From Sphingomonas faeni (GTDB taxonomy: Bacteria; Pseudomonadota; Alphaproteobacteria; Sphingomonadales; Sphingomonadaceae), in assembly GCF_024273235.1 (NCBI RefSeq), contig NZ_JANBVH010000028.1:1-60440 (forward strand): a stretch of 60,440 bases of DNA, given 5' to 3'. Both the position numbers and the translations under genes were made by a program. Below, in pieces: positions 52,223-60,440 of this stretch. Numbering within the stretch: the stretch's first letter is position 1; the number at the start of each line of letters is the position of its first letter. The notes under the pieces were generated by a model. The model made no database searches and was not told the DNA's origin. It worked only from the letters and a program-made list of their open reading frames with translations.

Positions 52223-53062
52223 ATGATCGAAGTTCAGTTTCAGTCGCGCGAGCGCGATGCACGCGAAAGACAGCGCCAGAAATACATTCGAAAACAGTTC
52301 GTCGACGAAACGCCGCATGGCTACCGTGGCGAAATCCACCTGCTCAAGACGCTCGTCGTGACGGTTGGGACGATCGCCTTCTGCCTGTCCCGAATGGTCC
52401 CCCCGACCGTCCTGGAATGGACGATGATCGTGCCGATCCTTCTGCTGGGAAACTGGATAGAATGGGCCGCGCACCGCTACATCATGCATCGGCCGATCCC
52501 GGGACTCGAAGCGGTCTACAAGCGCCACGTAACCGTCCACCACCAGTTCTTCACCCATCATGACCTGTCCTACAAGGGTCATAAGGAATGGCGTGCGCTC
52601 TTATTCCCGCCGCTCGCTTCGATCGCCTTCCTCGTCGCCGCGTTACCCTTCGCGCTTCTCGCGGGCTGGCTGATCTCGAAGAACGCGGGGTTCATCATCA
52701 TGGTGTCGATGGCGTCCTATTACCTCCTGTATGAAGGCCTTCACACGCTCTCTCATCTCGAGGACAAGGATTATCCGTGGCTGCGTAGAATACCGCTGAT
52801 CAATACCGTGCGACGCATGCACGCAAAGCATCATGTCCTGGGATTCATGCAGACCCGGAACTTCAACCTGACCTTTCCGATCTGCGACGCCCTGTTCAAG
52901 ACCAGCGACCTCGATCGCGGCCTGATCGGCACCTTGTTCAACGGACCGGGCGACCGTCATATGCTTCAGGAGCTTCGGTTTAATGGCGATCATTCTGATG
53001 ATGGGCCGACCGCCAAATCCAGAGGGCAGAACGTATCTGATACCCCCCATAACCATCGCTGA
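52223..53062 (+). CDS. Fatty acid hydroxylase/sterol desaturase superfamily protein
   Basis: A 279-residue integral membrane di-iron oxygenase. Histidine clusters are all present: WAAHRYIMHR, YKRHVTVHHQFFTHHD, YEGLHTLSHLED and RRMHAKHHV. Hydrophobic helices lie around 40-75, 130-155 and 160-180. It hydroxylates or desaturates a lipid; the substrate is not evident. The second ATG was chosen because GGAGAG sits six bases upstream; the first ATG would touch the ribosome site. Confidence 0.88.
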   Translation: MIEVQFQSRERDARERQRQKYIRKQFVDETPHGYRGEIHLLKTLVVTVGTIAFCLSRMVPPTVLEWTMIVPILLLGNWIEWAAHRYIMHRPIPGLEAVYKRHVTVHHQFFTHHDLSYKGHKEWRALLFPPLASIAFLVAALPFALLAGWLISKNAGFIIMVSMASYYLLYEGLHTLSHLEDKDYPWLRRIPLINTVRRMHAKHHVLGFMQTRNFNLTFPICDALFKTSDLDRGLIGTLFNGPGDRHMLQELRFNGDHSDDGPTAKSRGQNVSDTPHNHR

Positions 53063-53200
53063 TTTGCCGGTTCGACCACCAATCGGGCAGATTAAGCCAA
53101 GCAGCCAAAAGACGCTGCCGGACTAAGAGCGGATGCGATATGCACTGGAACGCCTCATGCCATCATCATAACCATTATGAAGATGGTCGGAGCGCCCGAC

Positions 53201-54592
53201 ATGGGACGTGACGCGATCATCCTGACCGGCACGATCGGCTATATGATCGCGCTCGCCTTCGTCAGCTTCACTGCGCGCAAGAACGCACGCACGGCCAAGA
53301 GCTTCGCGTCGGGCGGGGTGCATTACCCGGGCGTGCTCATCGGCTTCCTGCTGATGTCCGAGTTCATCGGCACCGCGGCCAGCGTCGGCACCGCGGAGGC
53401 GGGCTACAAGGTCGGAATATCGGCGGCGTGGAACGTCGCCGCACTCGGCATAGGGTTCGTCTTTTACTCGCTCTTCCTGGCGCGCAAGTTCAAGGACACC
53501 GGCGAGAATACCATCTCGGGTGTCCTCGCGCGCACCTATGGCCAGCCGGTGAAGGTCGCGACGTCGATCATCATGATCTTCGCGTTGCAGATCGTCGCCA
53601 TTTCGACCTACACCAGCGGAGGTGCGATCATCTCGCCACTGTTCGGTATCGACCGGTCCGCAGCGATCGTCACGACCGGACTAGCGGGCGTCTTGTATGT
53701 CGGGCTCGGCGGCATGAGCTCGGTCATCTATACCAACGTCATCCATGCGATGGTGAAGTATCTGGGCATCGTCATCGCGCTCGCAATCGGCCTGTCTCAG
53801 GTCGGCGGCGTGGGAACGTTGCGGACGCGCCTGCCTGCGGCGATGTTCGACGCGACCGCGGTCGGCTGGCCGCAGATCTGCGCTTGGCTGGTCGCAGGCA
53901 TCGGCGCTGTGTTCGCGACGCAATATGTCGTGCAGGCAATCAACACGGTCGAGGACGGTGCGACCGCGCGGCGTGCGAGCTTCTATTCGGCGATGCTGCT
54001 GATCCCGTTCGGCATCCTCGCCGCGATGATCGGCATGGTCTGCCAGGTCCTCTATCCCGGCATCACCGCGACCGCGGCCTTTCCGACGCTGGTCGCCGAC
54101 ATGAGCCAGCTGCCCGCGACGATCGTCGTGGCCGGGCTCGCGGCGTCGTTGTTCGGGACGATTTCCGCGCTCAGCATCGGCGCGGCGACTCTGGTCTACA
54201 AGGACTTCTATCTGCCGCTCACCGGGCACGACGGCGAGAGCACGGGGTCGTTGCGCTTCATCCGCTGGGCGACGATCGCGGCCGGCCTGCTGCCCATCCC
54301 CCTCGCGATCCTGTCGACCGAGGTCCTCAGCGTGACGTTCCTGGCAAAATCGCTGCGCGCATCGCTCGCGCTCCTTGTCTTGCTGGCCTTCTACGCGCCG
54401 ACATTCGGCACGCGACGCGGTGCGTTCGTCAGCATCGTGGCGTCGCTGGTCGCGACGATTCTGTGGTTCATGGCAGGCAACCCGTTCGGGATCGACAACG
54501 CCTATGTCGCGGTTGCCATCCCGATCCTGGTGATGGGGTTCAGCCATCTGTTCCGCGGCGCCGATACCGGTCCGGCGTCGGTCGCCTCCTGA
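53201..54592 (+). CDS. Sodium:solute symporter (SSS family)
   Basis: A 463-residue membrane transporter with about 13 helices. The SSS core is visible in VLIGFLLMSEFIGTAASVGTAEAGYKVGISAAWN (sodium-site region) and TSGGAIISPLFG, GLGGMSSVIYTNVIHAMVKYLG. The start used is the ATG eight bases after GGAG; an ATG 24 bases upstream has no ribosome site. It is separated from the UbiD gene by a shared terminator and oriented toward it. Position suggests uptake of an organic or aromatic acid for the catabolic cluster. Confidence 0.9.
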   Translation: MGRDAIILTGTIGYMIALAFVSFTARKNARTAKSFASGGVHYPGVLIGFLLMSEFIGTAASVGTAEAGYKVGISAAWNVAALGIGFVFYSLFLARKFKDTGENTISGVLARTYGQPVKVATSIIMIFALQIVAISTYTSGGAIISPLFGIDRSAAIVTTGLAGVLYVGLGGMSSVIYTNVIHAMVKYLGIVIALAIGLSQVGGVGTLRTRLPAAMFDATAVGWPQICAWLVAGIGAVFATQYVVQAINTVEDGATARRASFYSAMLLIPFGILAAMIGMVCQVLYPGITATAAFPTLVADMSQLPATIVVAGLAASLFGTISALSIGAATLVYKDFYLPLTGHDGESTGSLRFIRWATIAAGLLPIPLAILSTEVLSVTFLAKSLRASLALLVLLAFYAPTFGTRRGAFVSIVASLVATILWFMAGNPFGIDNAYVAVAIPILVMGFSHLFRGADTGPASVAS

Positions 54593-54611
54593 CGCGCATA
54601 GTCCGGACATG

Positions 54612-54650
54612 AAAAAGGCGGCGTCACCGCGTGGTGGCGCCGCCTTTTTC
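54612..54650. terminator. Bidirectional intrinsic terminator between symporter and UbiD genes
   Basis: AAAAAGGCGGCG and CGCCGCCTTTTT flank a 12-bp stem (one G-T-type mismatch) with a GCGT loop, giving A-tract/stem/T-tract symmetry. It serves both converging transcripts. Confidence 0.9.
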
Positions 54651-54669
54651 ACTTCGGCGCGAAGACCGT

Positions 54670-56058
54670 TCAGCCGGCGTCACTCCACCGCGCGTCGGGC
54701 GCCAGCACCGCGTCGAGGTCGAGGTCTTCCGATCCCGGCACGCGGATCCGCTTGAACTGCATCTCGGGCGCATCGACCGGTATCGTCGCATCCAGTCCCA
54801 TCTTTGCGCCGAGCCCGTCGCGGGTGGACGGATCGAGCTTAGAACCCTGGCTGTCAGCGATGACGACCAAGTCCCTGTCGGCCTGGAACCGCGTCGAGAC
54901 CGCCCATTCGACTTCGCGCGGATCGTGAATGTCGACATCGGTGTCGACGACGACCGCGTGCTTGATGTCGTAATGCGCCGCGAAGGCGCCGAGCAGGACG
55001 TTCTTGCCCTCCCCCTCCTGCGTCTTGCGCAGCTTAACGTATAGATGATAGCGCCCGACGCCTCCCATCGCGAGATGGACGTCGACCACGCCCGGAAAGC
55101 TGCGCTGCAAGGTCGAGAGGATCGTCGCCTCCCGCGGGATCGCGCCGAGCAACAGATGCTCGTACCCGCCGCCGACAATCGTGTGGAATAACGGGTCGCG
55201 GCGATGCGTGATCGCATCAACGTGGATGACGTGGCGCTCGCCGCGCTCGCCATAATATTGCGGGAACTCGCCGAACGGCCCTTCGAGCTCACGCGTCTTG
55301 GGGAGAATGCGCCCTTCGATCACGATCTCGGAATCGGCGGGCACGCGGACGTCATTGGTCAGGCACTTGACGACGTCGAGCGGCGAGCCGCCCAGCGCGC
55401 CGGCGATCTCCAGCTCGTCATGGTCGATCGGCACGATCGCCTGGCTCGCGAGCAGACATGCCGGCGACACCCCGATCGCGATCGCGATCTCTAGTGGCCG
55501 TCCGAGCTTTTCCGCCTTGCGATAATAATGGTCGGTATGCCGCGGCAGCAGCAGGATGCCGATCCGATCCGGGCCGCTGATCTGGCAACGATGGATCGCG
55601 ACGTTCTGGATTCCCGTCTCGGGATCGCGCGAGACGAGGATGCCGGCGGTAATATAAGCGCCGCTGTCATGCTCGTTGTGCGTAGGCACCGGCAATTGGC
55701 GAAGGATGTCGACATCGCGGTGCACCACCTCGTGTGTCGGTGCGGTCTCGCTCTGCACTTCGTTCCATGGCAGCGGTTCGGCGGCGGCACGCTGGACATG
55801 TTCGAGAAGGTCGGCGGGTGCGACGCCCAGCGACTCGGCCATCCAACCCCGGTCCGAAACGATGCCGGATATCACGCTCACCGGGTGCTCGGACGGTTCG
55901 GGGAACAGCGTCGCGCGCCTGCCGTCCAGCGCCTGCGCCACCGCCGCGACCTGATGGCGCAAATCGAGTCCAGGTTTGGCGACTGACAGACGGCCCGTAT
56001 CCTGAAGCCGCGTCAGCCATTCCCGCAAGGACAAGGCGTGGTTGATGTCGGTCGTCAT
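54670..56058 (-). CDS. UbiD-family prenylated-FMN decarboxylase
   Basis: A 462-residue reversible decarboxylase that needs prFMN from a UbiX partner. Residues matching the A. niger Fdc1 active site are visible: N152 and R157 (QNVAIHRCQI), E217 (DHDELEIAGAL) for metal, and the pair E259/E264 in LEGPFGEFPQYYG. Length is normal. The start ATG follows GGGAGAG. It is divergent from a LysR regulator and the UbiX gene is in the same cluster, so prFMN supply is local. It likely decarboxylates an aromatic or alpha,beta-unsaturated acid. Confidence 0.94.
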   Translation of the reverse strand: MTTDINHALSLREWLTRLQDTGRLSVAKPGLDLRHQVAAVAQALDGRRATLFPEPSEHPVSVISGIVSDRGWMAESLGVAPADLLEHVQRAAAEPLPWNEVQSETAPTHEVVHRDVDILRQLPVPTHNEHDSGAYITAGILVSRDPETGIQNVAIHRCQISGPDRIGILLLPRHTDHYYRKAEKLGRPLEIAIAIGVSPACLLASQAIVPIDHDELEIAGALGGSPLDVVKCLTNDVRVPADSEIVIEGRILPKTRELEGPFGEFPQYYGERGERHVIHVDAITHRRDPLFHTIVGGGYEHLLLGAIPREATILSTLQRSFPGVVDVHLAMGGVGRYHLYVKLRKTQEGEGKNVLLGAFAAHYDIKHAVVVDTDVDIHDPREVEWAVSTRFQADRDLVVIADSQGSKLDPSTRDGLGAKMGLDATIPVDAPEMQFKRIRVPGSEDLDLDAVLAPDARWSDAG

Positions 56059-56135
56059 CGATCTCTCCCTCACGCCATTTCCCGGCGCTGCTCGACTAAC
56101 CTAGACACCGCGCGCATAAACAGAAATAATTCCTA

Positions 56136-56152
56136 CTGATCCCTCGTATCAG
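56136..56152. promoter_or_regulatory. Dyad in the UbiD/LysR divergent promoter region
   Basis: CTGAT-N7-ATCAG lies 36 bases upstream of the LysR start and 78 bases upstream of the UbiD start, a typical place for a LysR-type regulator site. It does not match T-N11-A exactly; its pairing distances give T-N13-A. Confidence 0.45.
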
Positions 56153-56187
56153 CAGACTTGAACAGCGGCAGCCTCGGAGTTCGGATC

Positions 56188-57108
56188 ATGGACCTTCGCC
56201 AGATCAATTATTTCATCGCCTTGTTCGAGGAAGGCAGTGTGACGCGCGCCGCACAACGACTCCATGTCGTCCAGCCCGCGGTCTCGATGCAGATCGCTCG
56301 GATGGAGCGCGAACTGGGTCAGAAACTGTTCGACCGCACACCGAAATCGATGGTCCCGACCGCTGCCGGTCGTACGCTCCATCGCCTCGTGCTGCCAGTC
56401 GTGCGCAACCTTTCGCTCGCGCACGAGCATATGGCGCGGCTGTCAGGCGTCGTGTCGGGCAGGGTCACGATGGGCATGCTCGCGTCGCTCGCGACCAGTC
56501 TGATACCGGGTATGCTGACAGGGTTCGCCGACGATTATCCCGAGATAGAGGTCGCGGTCGTCGACGGCTACAGCTCGACTTTCATCGATCTGGTGAACGA
56601 AGGACAGCTCGACTTCGCGGTCATCAACCGCCCGTCGCGCAAGCTGGGACTGATCGTCGATCCGCTGGTCGAAGAGCAGATGGTGCTCGTCACCGGCGCA
56701 GCTGACGATGAGGGCGAGGACGAAGGTGCGGTTTCGATCAAACGGCTGACTGACTACAAGCTGGTTCTGCCGACGCGCCGACACGGCCTGCGCACCGAGT
56801 TGGAGCGGCATCTGGCAAACCGCAACGTCACGCTCGAACCGCGGCTCGAGCTGGATGCGATCGAGGGAATCGTCGAACTTGTCGCAGGCAGCGACTGGGC
56901 GACGATCCTGCCGAGCCTCGCCATCCGCCGTCATCTCGCACGGCGACGCGTACACATACGCGCGATCGAACCGATGATGGTCCGCCGCCTCGCCGTCATC
57001 CACCATCCGCGCCATCCGCTGAGCCCGGCCAGTCACGCCTTTATCGATCATCTCCGCCAGGCTCTGGTCGCGATGGCGGGCGACGGCTGGATCACTGCGC
57101 CTGATTGA
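56188..57108 (+). CDS. LysR-family transcriptional regulator
   Basis: A 306-residue regulator. The N-terminal winged helix is complete (LRQINYFIALFEEGSVTRAAQRLHVVQPAVSMQIARMERELG) and the effector domain begins near residue 90 (GVVSGRVTMGMLASLA). It is divergent from UbiD and upstream of the SDR/ALDH/UbiX genes, so it most likely controls both directions with the aromatic acid or an intermediate as co-inducer. Confidence 0.94.
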   Translation: MDLRQINYFIALFEEGSVTRAAQRLHVVQPAVSMQIARMERELGQKLFDRTPKSMVPTAAGRTLHRLVLPVVRNLSLAHEHMARLSGVVSGRVTMGMLASLATSLIPGMLTGFADDYPEIEVAVVDGYSSTFIDLVNEGQLDFAVINRPSRKLGLIVDPLVEEQMVLVTGAADDEGEDEGAVSIKRLTDYKLVLPTRRHGLRTELERHLANRNVTLEPRLELDAIEGIVELVAGSDWATILPSLAIRRHLARRRVHIRAIEPMMVRRLAVIHHPRHPLSPASHAFIDHLRQALVAMAGDGWITAPD

Positions 57109-57199
57109 ACCGATAAGCCGTTATTATTCGACGTGATCCCTGGCCCGTCCTTAGTATCTGCGCAAAGATCAGGCCGCATTGCGGTGGACAGGAGAGCGC

Positions 57200-57958
57200 A
57201 TGACCCGACTGACAGGACGCAGCATCATCGTGACCGGCGCGGCGCAGGGGATCGGCGCGATCTACGCGATGGCTCTGGCCAAGGAAGGCGCGCGCCTCGC
57301 GATCTGCGACATCGCCAGCCCCAACGACACCGCCGACGCGATCCGCGCGGCGGGCGGAGAGGTGTTCGCCGCAGCCTGCGACGTCACCGATGCACGGGCG
57401 GTTGCGCGCTTCGTCGCCGATGTCGAGGCGACCTATGGCGGCATCCAGATACTCGTCAACAACGCCGCACTGTTCGGCAATCTCGCGCTCAAGCCCTTGG
57501 AGCAGATCACGTCGGACGAATGGGACCGCGTGATGAGCGTCAACGTGCGCGGATCGTTCGAATGCGTGAAGGCGGTGATGCCCGTCATGCGCCGCCAGGG
57601 TTACGGCAAGATCGTCAACATCGCGTCGGGCACGGTGTTCAAGGGCGCGCCGATGATGCTCCATTATGTGTCGTCCAAGGGCGCGATCGTCGCGATGACG
57701 CGCTCGATCGCGCGCGAGGCAGGCGACGCCGGCATCCGCTGCAACTGCCTGGCGCCGGGCCTGACGATGAGCGCCAACGTCGCCGCGAACGGCGACTGGG
57801 CCGGCCGGATCTCCGAGGCCAACATCGCCAGCCGCTGCCTCAAGCGCGAGGCGGTGCCCGAGGATCTGACCGGCACGCTGATCTTCCTCGCAAGCGGCGA
57901 CAGCGATTTCATGACCGGCCAGACCATCGTCGTCGATGGCGGCTCGGTGACGCATTGA
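57200..57958 (+). CDS. Short-chain dehydrogenase/reductase
   Basis: A 252-residue classical SDR: cofactor motif TGAAQGIG (12-19), an acidic residue D37 after the second strand (AICDIAS) that favours NAD, NNA(87-89), and catalytic S143, Y156 and K160 (YVSSK). A GGAGAG site precedes the ATG. The ALDH gene follows 11 bases later. It probably oxidises an alcohol to the aldehyde used by that ALDH. Confidence 0.93.
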   Translation: MTRLTGRSIIVTGAAQGIGAIYAMALAKEGARLAICDIASPNDTADAIRAAGGEVFAAACDVTDARAVARFVADVEATYGGIQILVNNAALFGNLALKPLEQITSDEWDRVMSVNVRGSFECVKAVMPVMRRQGYGKIVNIASGTVFKGAPMMLHYVSSKGAIVAMTRSIAREAGDAGIRCNCLAPGLTMSANVAANGDWAGRISEANIASRCLKREAVPEDLTGTLIFLASGDSDFMTGQTIVVDGGSVTH

Positions 57959-57969
57959 GGACCGCCATC

Positions 57970-59421
57970 ATGAACGTCACCCCCCACTGGATCGACGGCG
58001 CCGCCGTCTACACCGCGCCCGCCGACAGCCTCGACCCCGCGACCGGCGCGATCATGGGCGCATTCGCGAACGGCGGCGCGCCCGAGGCAAAGGCCGCTAT
58101 CGCCGCTGCCCGTGGCGCGTTCGATACCAGCGACTGGCCGATGGCACCGCGCCTGCGCCAGCGCATCATGCTCGACTGGGCGGCGGCGCTCGCCCCGCGC
58201 GTCGACAGCCTCGCCGAGTTGCTGACGCGCGAGAACGGCAAGGTCATCGCGCAGGCGCGCGGCGAGGTGCTAGGCGCGATTTCGGAGATCGAATATTATG
58301 CCGGGCTCGCGCGACATATCCCGGGCCATGTACTCGAGCCAGAACCCGGCGTGCTGTCGACCGTCCTGCGCGAGCCCATCGGCGTCGCCGCGATTATCGT
58401 GCCCTGGAATGCGCCGGCGGTGCTGCTCGCGCGCGGCATCGGCCCGGCGCTGGCTGCGGGTTGCACGACCGTGATAAAGCCCGCCGCGCAGACGGTTCTG
58501 TTCAACGCGGCATTCCTTGACCCGCTGCTGCACGATCCGCGCTTGCCGGCGGGCGTTGTCAACGTCTTTGCCGAAACCGGGCATGACGGAGCGCGGCTGC
58601 TCGCGTCCTCGCCGGACATCGACATGATCTGCTTCACCGGATCGACCGCGGTCGGCAAGGACATCATGCGCAGCGCCGCCGATACGATGAAGAAGCTGTC
58701 GCTCGAACTCGGCGGCAAGTCGTGTGCGATCGTCCTCGCGGATGCCGATATCGACGCGGTCGCACCCAAGCTCGCCGCGGCCGCGACGATCATCACGGGT
58801 CAGCAATGCACCGCCGCGCGACGCGTGCTGGTGCATCGGTCAAAGCTGGACGCGATGAAGCGCGCCCTGACGCGGGCGCTCCAGGCGCTGACGGTCGGCA
58901 ACGGCTTAGACGCCGCCAGTCGGATCGGGCCGCTGATCGACCCCACGTCACGTGATCGCGTCGCGGCGATGATCGATCGCGCCTGCAATGAGGCCGATGA
59001 CGTCCTGTTACGTGGCCGGAGCCTGGAGGGCGCGGGCGCGTTCCTGACACCGACCCTCGTCCACCATCAGGATACAAGCGCGTTCTTTATGCAGGAAGAG
59101 ATCTTCGGCCCGTTCGTCACGATCGAAAGCTTCGAGACCGAAGCCGAAGCGGTGGCCCGCGCGAACGATACCATTTTCGGCCTGTCGGCGAGCGTGTGGA
59201 CGAACGACGGCGCAGCGGGCCTGCGCATGGCGCGCGCGCTGCGCAACGGAACCGTCTGGATCAACGCGCACAACACGCTGTTCGCCGAGGCCGAAACCGG
59301 TGGCTATCGGCAGAGCGGGATCGGCCGCCTGCATGGTTATGACGCGCTCGCCGACTTTACCGAACTCAAGCACATCTACCAGGCACCCGGCGTGGTCGGG
59401 CGCGGAGAGGCGCGCGGATGA
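57970..59421 (+). CDS. Aldehyde dehydrogenase of the aromatic cluster
   Basis: A 483-residue NAD(P)-dependent ALDH: oxyanion N147 (IIVPWNAPA), K170 (VIKPAAQT), FTGSTAVG, base E246 (LELGGKS) and catalytic C280 (GQQCTAARR), plus EEIFGPF. It is distinct in sequence from the AldB-type enzyme at 4-5.5 kb and resembles aromatic-aldehyde (benzaldehyde/betaine-aldehyde-like) dehydrogenases. Its stop overlaps the UbiX start by four bases, so acid formation and the prFMN supply are coupled. Confidence 0.94.
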   Translation: MNVTPHWIDGAAVYTAPADSLDPATGAIMGAFANGGAPEAKAAIAAARGAFDTSDWPMAPRLRQRIMLDWAAALAPRVDSLAELLTRENGKVIAQARGEVLGAISEIEYYAGLARHIPGHVLEPEPGVLSTVLREPIGVAAIIVPWNAPAVLLARGIGPALAAGCTTVIKPAAQTVLFNAAFLDPLLHDPRLPAGVVNVFAETGHDGARLLASSPDIDMICFTGSTAVGKDIMRSAADTMKKLSLELGGKSCAIVLADADIDAVAPKLAAAATIITGQQCTAARRVLVHRSKLDAMKRALTRALQALTVGNGLDAASRIGPLIDPTSRDRVAAMIDRACNEADDVLLRGRSLEGAGAFLTPTLVHHQDTSAFFMQEEIFGPFVTIESFETEAEAVARANDTIFGLSASVWTNDGAAGLRMARALRNGTVWINAHNTLFAEAETGGYRQSGIGRLHGYDALADFTELKHIYQAPGVVGRGEARG

Positions 59422-59987
59422 CGGGCCTGCCGCTTATCATCGGCATCTCGGGGGCGTCGGGCGTCGTCTACGGCATCCGTATGCTGGAGATCCTGCGCGA
59501 ACTGGCGATCGAGACGCATCTGGTGCTGTCGCGGTCTGGCGAGATCACTATCGCGCACGAGACCGACCGCAAGATCGCCGATGTGAAGGCGCTGGCGACG
59601 CATGTCCATGCGCAGCAGGATATCGCCGCGTCGATCTCGTCGGGTTCGTTCCGCACGCGCGGCATGGTCGTTGCGCCATGTTCGATGCGCTCGATGTCGG
59701 AGATCGCGAGCGGGGTGACCTCCAGCCTGCTCACCCGCGCCGCCGACGTTGTGCTGAAGGAGCGCCGCCGACTGGTGCTGATGGTCCGCGAGACGCCGCT
59801 GCACACCGGTCACCTGCGCACCATGACGCAATTGTCGGAAATCGGCGCGATCGTCGCGCCGCCCGTGCCCGCCCTCTACGCGCGGCCGCAGAGCCTGGAC
59901 GACATGGTCGACCACACCATCGGACGCGTGCTCGACCTGTTCGACATCGACGCAGGGCTCGTGCACCGCTGGAAGAGCGACGGCTAA
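59418..59987 (+). CDS. UbiX-like flavin prenyltransferase
   Basis: A 189-residue flavoprotein making prFMN for the UbiD decarboxylase. FMN-binding IIGISGASGVVYGIRMLEIL at the N-terminus, VVAPCSMRSMSEIASGV in the centre, and RRLVLMVRETPLHTGHL, the conserved prenyl-phosphate site. A second UbiX in the chromosome for ubiquinone synthesis is to be expected; this copy appears dedicated to the cluster. Confidence 0.95.
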   Translation: MTGLPLIIGISGASGVVYGIRMLEILRELAIETHLVLSRSGEITIAHETDRKIADVKALATHVHAQQDIAASISSGSFRTRGMVVAPCSMRSMSEIASGVTSSLLTRAADVVLKERRRLVLMVRETPLHTGHLRTMTQLSEIGAIVAPPVPALYARPQSLDDMVDHTIGRVLDLFDIDAGLVHRWKSDG

Positions 59988-60436
59988 CCGCCACGCGCGG
60001 GTATCTGGATCAGCGTTTCGAGAGTCATCGCGATCGCTCCGGTCTGGTTCGCGACCGCCGTCGCGAGCAGGATACGGCCTCGATCGGGGCGCTTGCGCGA
60101 CCGTACGACGTCCTGGACCTTGCGGTGCGCGATCAGCGTATCCCCCGGGCGGACAGGCAGCAGCCAGCACAGCGCATCGGTGCGCATGCCGAGCAATGGT
60201 GTACCCCCGAACGGCGCGGAGTCGACGAAGTCGCGCATCACCAGCGCGGCGACATGCCATCCGCTCGCGATGATCCCGCCGAATCGTCCCGCATGCGCGG
60301 CGTCGGGATCGACATGCATTGGCTGCGGATCGTAGTCGGTGGCGAAGGTGATGATCGCAGCTTCGGTGATCGTGATTGGCGTGCCGACCGAGGTCTCGCC
60401 CGGCACGATGTCTTCAAGATAGCGGTTGTCGCGCAT
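59984..60436 (-). CDS. MaoC-like hot-dog dehydratase
   Basis: A 150-residue MaoC-type hydratase with a hot-dog fold. The motif ATDYDPQPMHVDPDAA carries the catalytic Asp and His, followed by GRFGGIIASGWHVAAL. It would hydrate or dehydrate an acyl-CoA intermediate. It converges on UbiX, overlapping four bases at the stops, and is transcribed from the right edge, so its operon continues outside the window. Whether it belongs to the same pathway is uncertain. Confidence 0.9.
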   Translation of the reverse strand: MRDNRYLEDIVPGETSVGTPITITEAAIITFATDYDPQPMHVDPDAAHAGRFGGIIASGWHVAALVMRDFVDSAPFGGTPLLGMRTDALCWLLPVRPGDTLIAHRKVQDVVRSRKRPDRGRILLATAVANQTGAIAMTLETLIQIPARGG

Positions 60437-60440
60437 CGGC

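Noticed and set aside
57133..59421. A single long frame spanning the SDR and ALDH genes
   Set aside because: The first half is an out-of-frame reading of the SDR gene; the true ALDH start is the ATG 11 bases after the SDR stop.

Overview
The window is GC-rich DNA from an alphaproteobacterium, most likely Sphingomonas or a close sphingomonad. This is inferred from gene content, not from a database match. The content includes several TonB-dependent receptors, a Trp-halogenase/DUF6445 pair next to a sugar-type receptor, a quinoprotein alcohol-oxidation accessory cluster, a Tat-type lipoprotein solute-binding protein and sphingomonad-style insertion sequences. No rRNA, tRNA or CRISPR array was seen.

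Region 1 (1-13.5 kb) is an accessory and regulatory cluster of the kind that surrounds PQQ-dependent alcohol dehydrogenases. It holds a PAS/receiver hybrid kinase with a FIST sensor, DUF779, an ExaC/AldB-type aldehyde dehydrogenase, pseudoazurin, an EthD-like protein, the CXXCW-motif protein, a SoxYZ-like carrier, a zinc metallohydrolase, a TonB receptor and an OmpR/kinase pair. The quinoprotein dehydrogenase itself is not in the window. The proposed logic is alcohol to aldehyde in the periplasm, aldehyde to acid by the cytoplasmic ALDH, with control by the FIST/kinase unit.

Region 2 (13.7-25.2 kb) is accessory metabolism. It contains a PRISE-like reductase, an aldo/keto reductase, a membrane-anchored epoxide hydrolase/DUF4336 fusion, a VOC protein, a sorbosone dehydrogenase-like lipoprotein with a DUF2231 partner, and an exported-protein gene split by a complete IS3-family element. 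Removing the IS and one 3-bp target copy restores that reading frame exactly.

Region 3 (25.3-41.9 kb) is carbohydrate uptake: a complete ABC sugar importer, a divergent TonB receptor, an acetyltransferase, a Trp halogenase with a DUF6445 protein, a six-hairpin-type glycosidase, and a FecI/FecR/transducing TonB receptor set.

Region 4 (42-51.1 kb) is a mobile or defence-like island. Its left side has an IS110 (IS1111-group) element with a candidate bridge-RNA region, and its right side has a fused IS3/IS21 remnant. Between them are a small lipoprotein, a VapBC pair, and a compact three-gene unit: a HEPN-like/zinc-ribbon protein, a tyrosine recombinase and a MORC-like GHKL ATPase fused to a PD-(D/E)XK nuclease. 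This unit is the best candidate for an undescribed system.

Region 5 (51.1-60.4 kb) has an AraC regulator, a fatty-acid hydroxylase and a sodium:solute symporter, then an aromatic-acid catabolic cluster: UbiD, LysR, SDR, ALDH, UbiX and MaoC. It looks like an alcohol-aldehyde-acid-decarboxylation route of unknown substrate.
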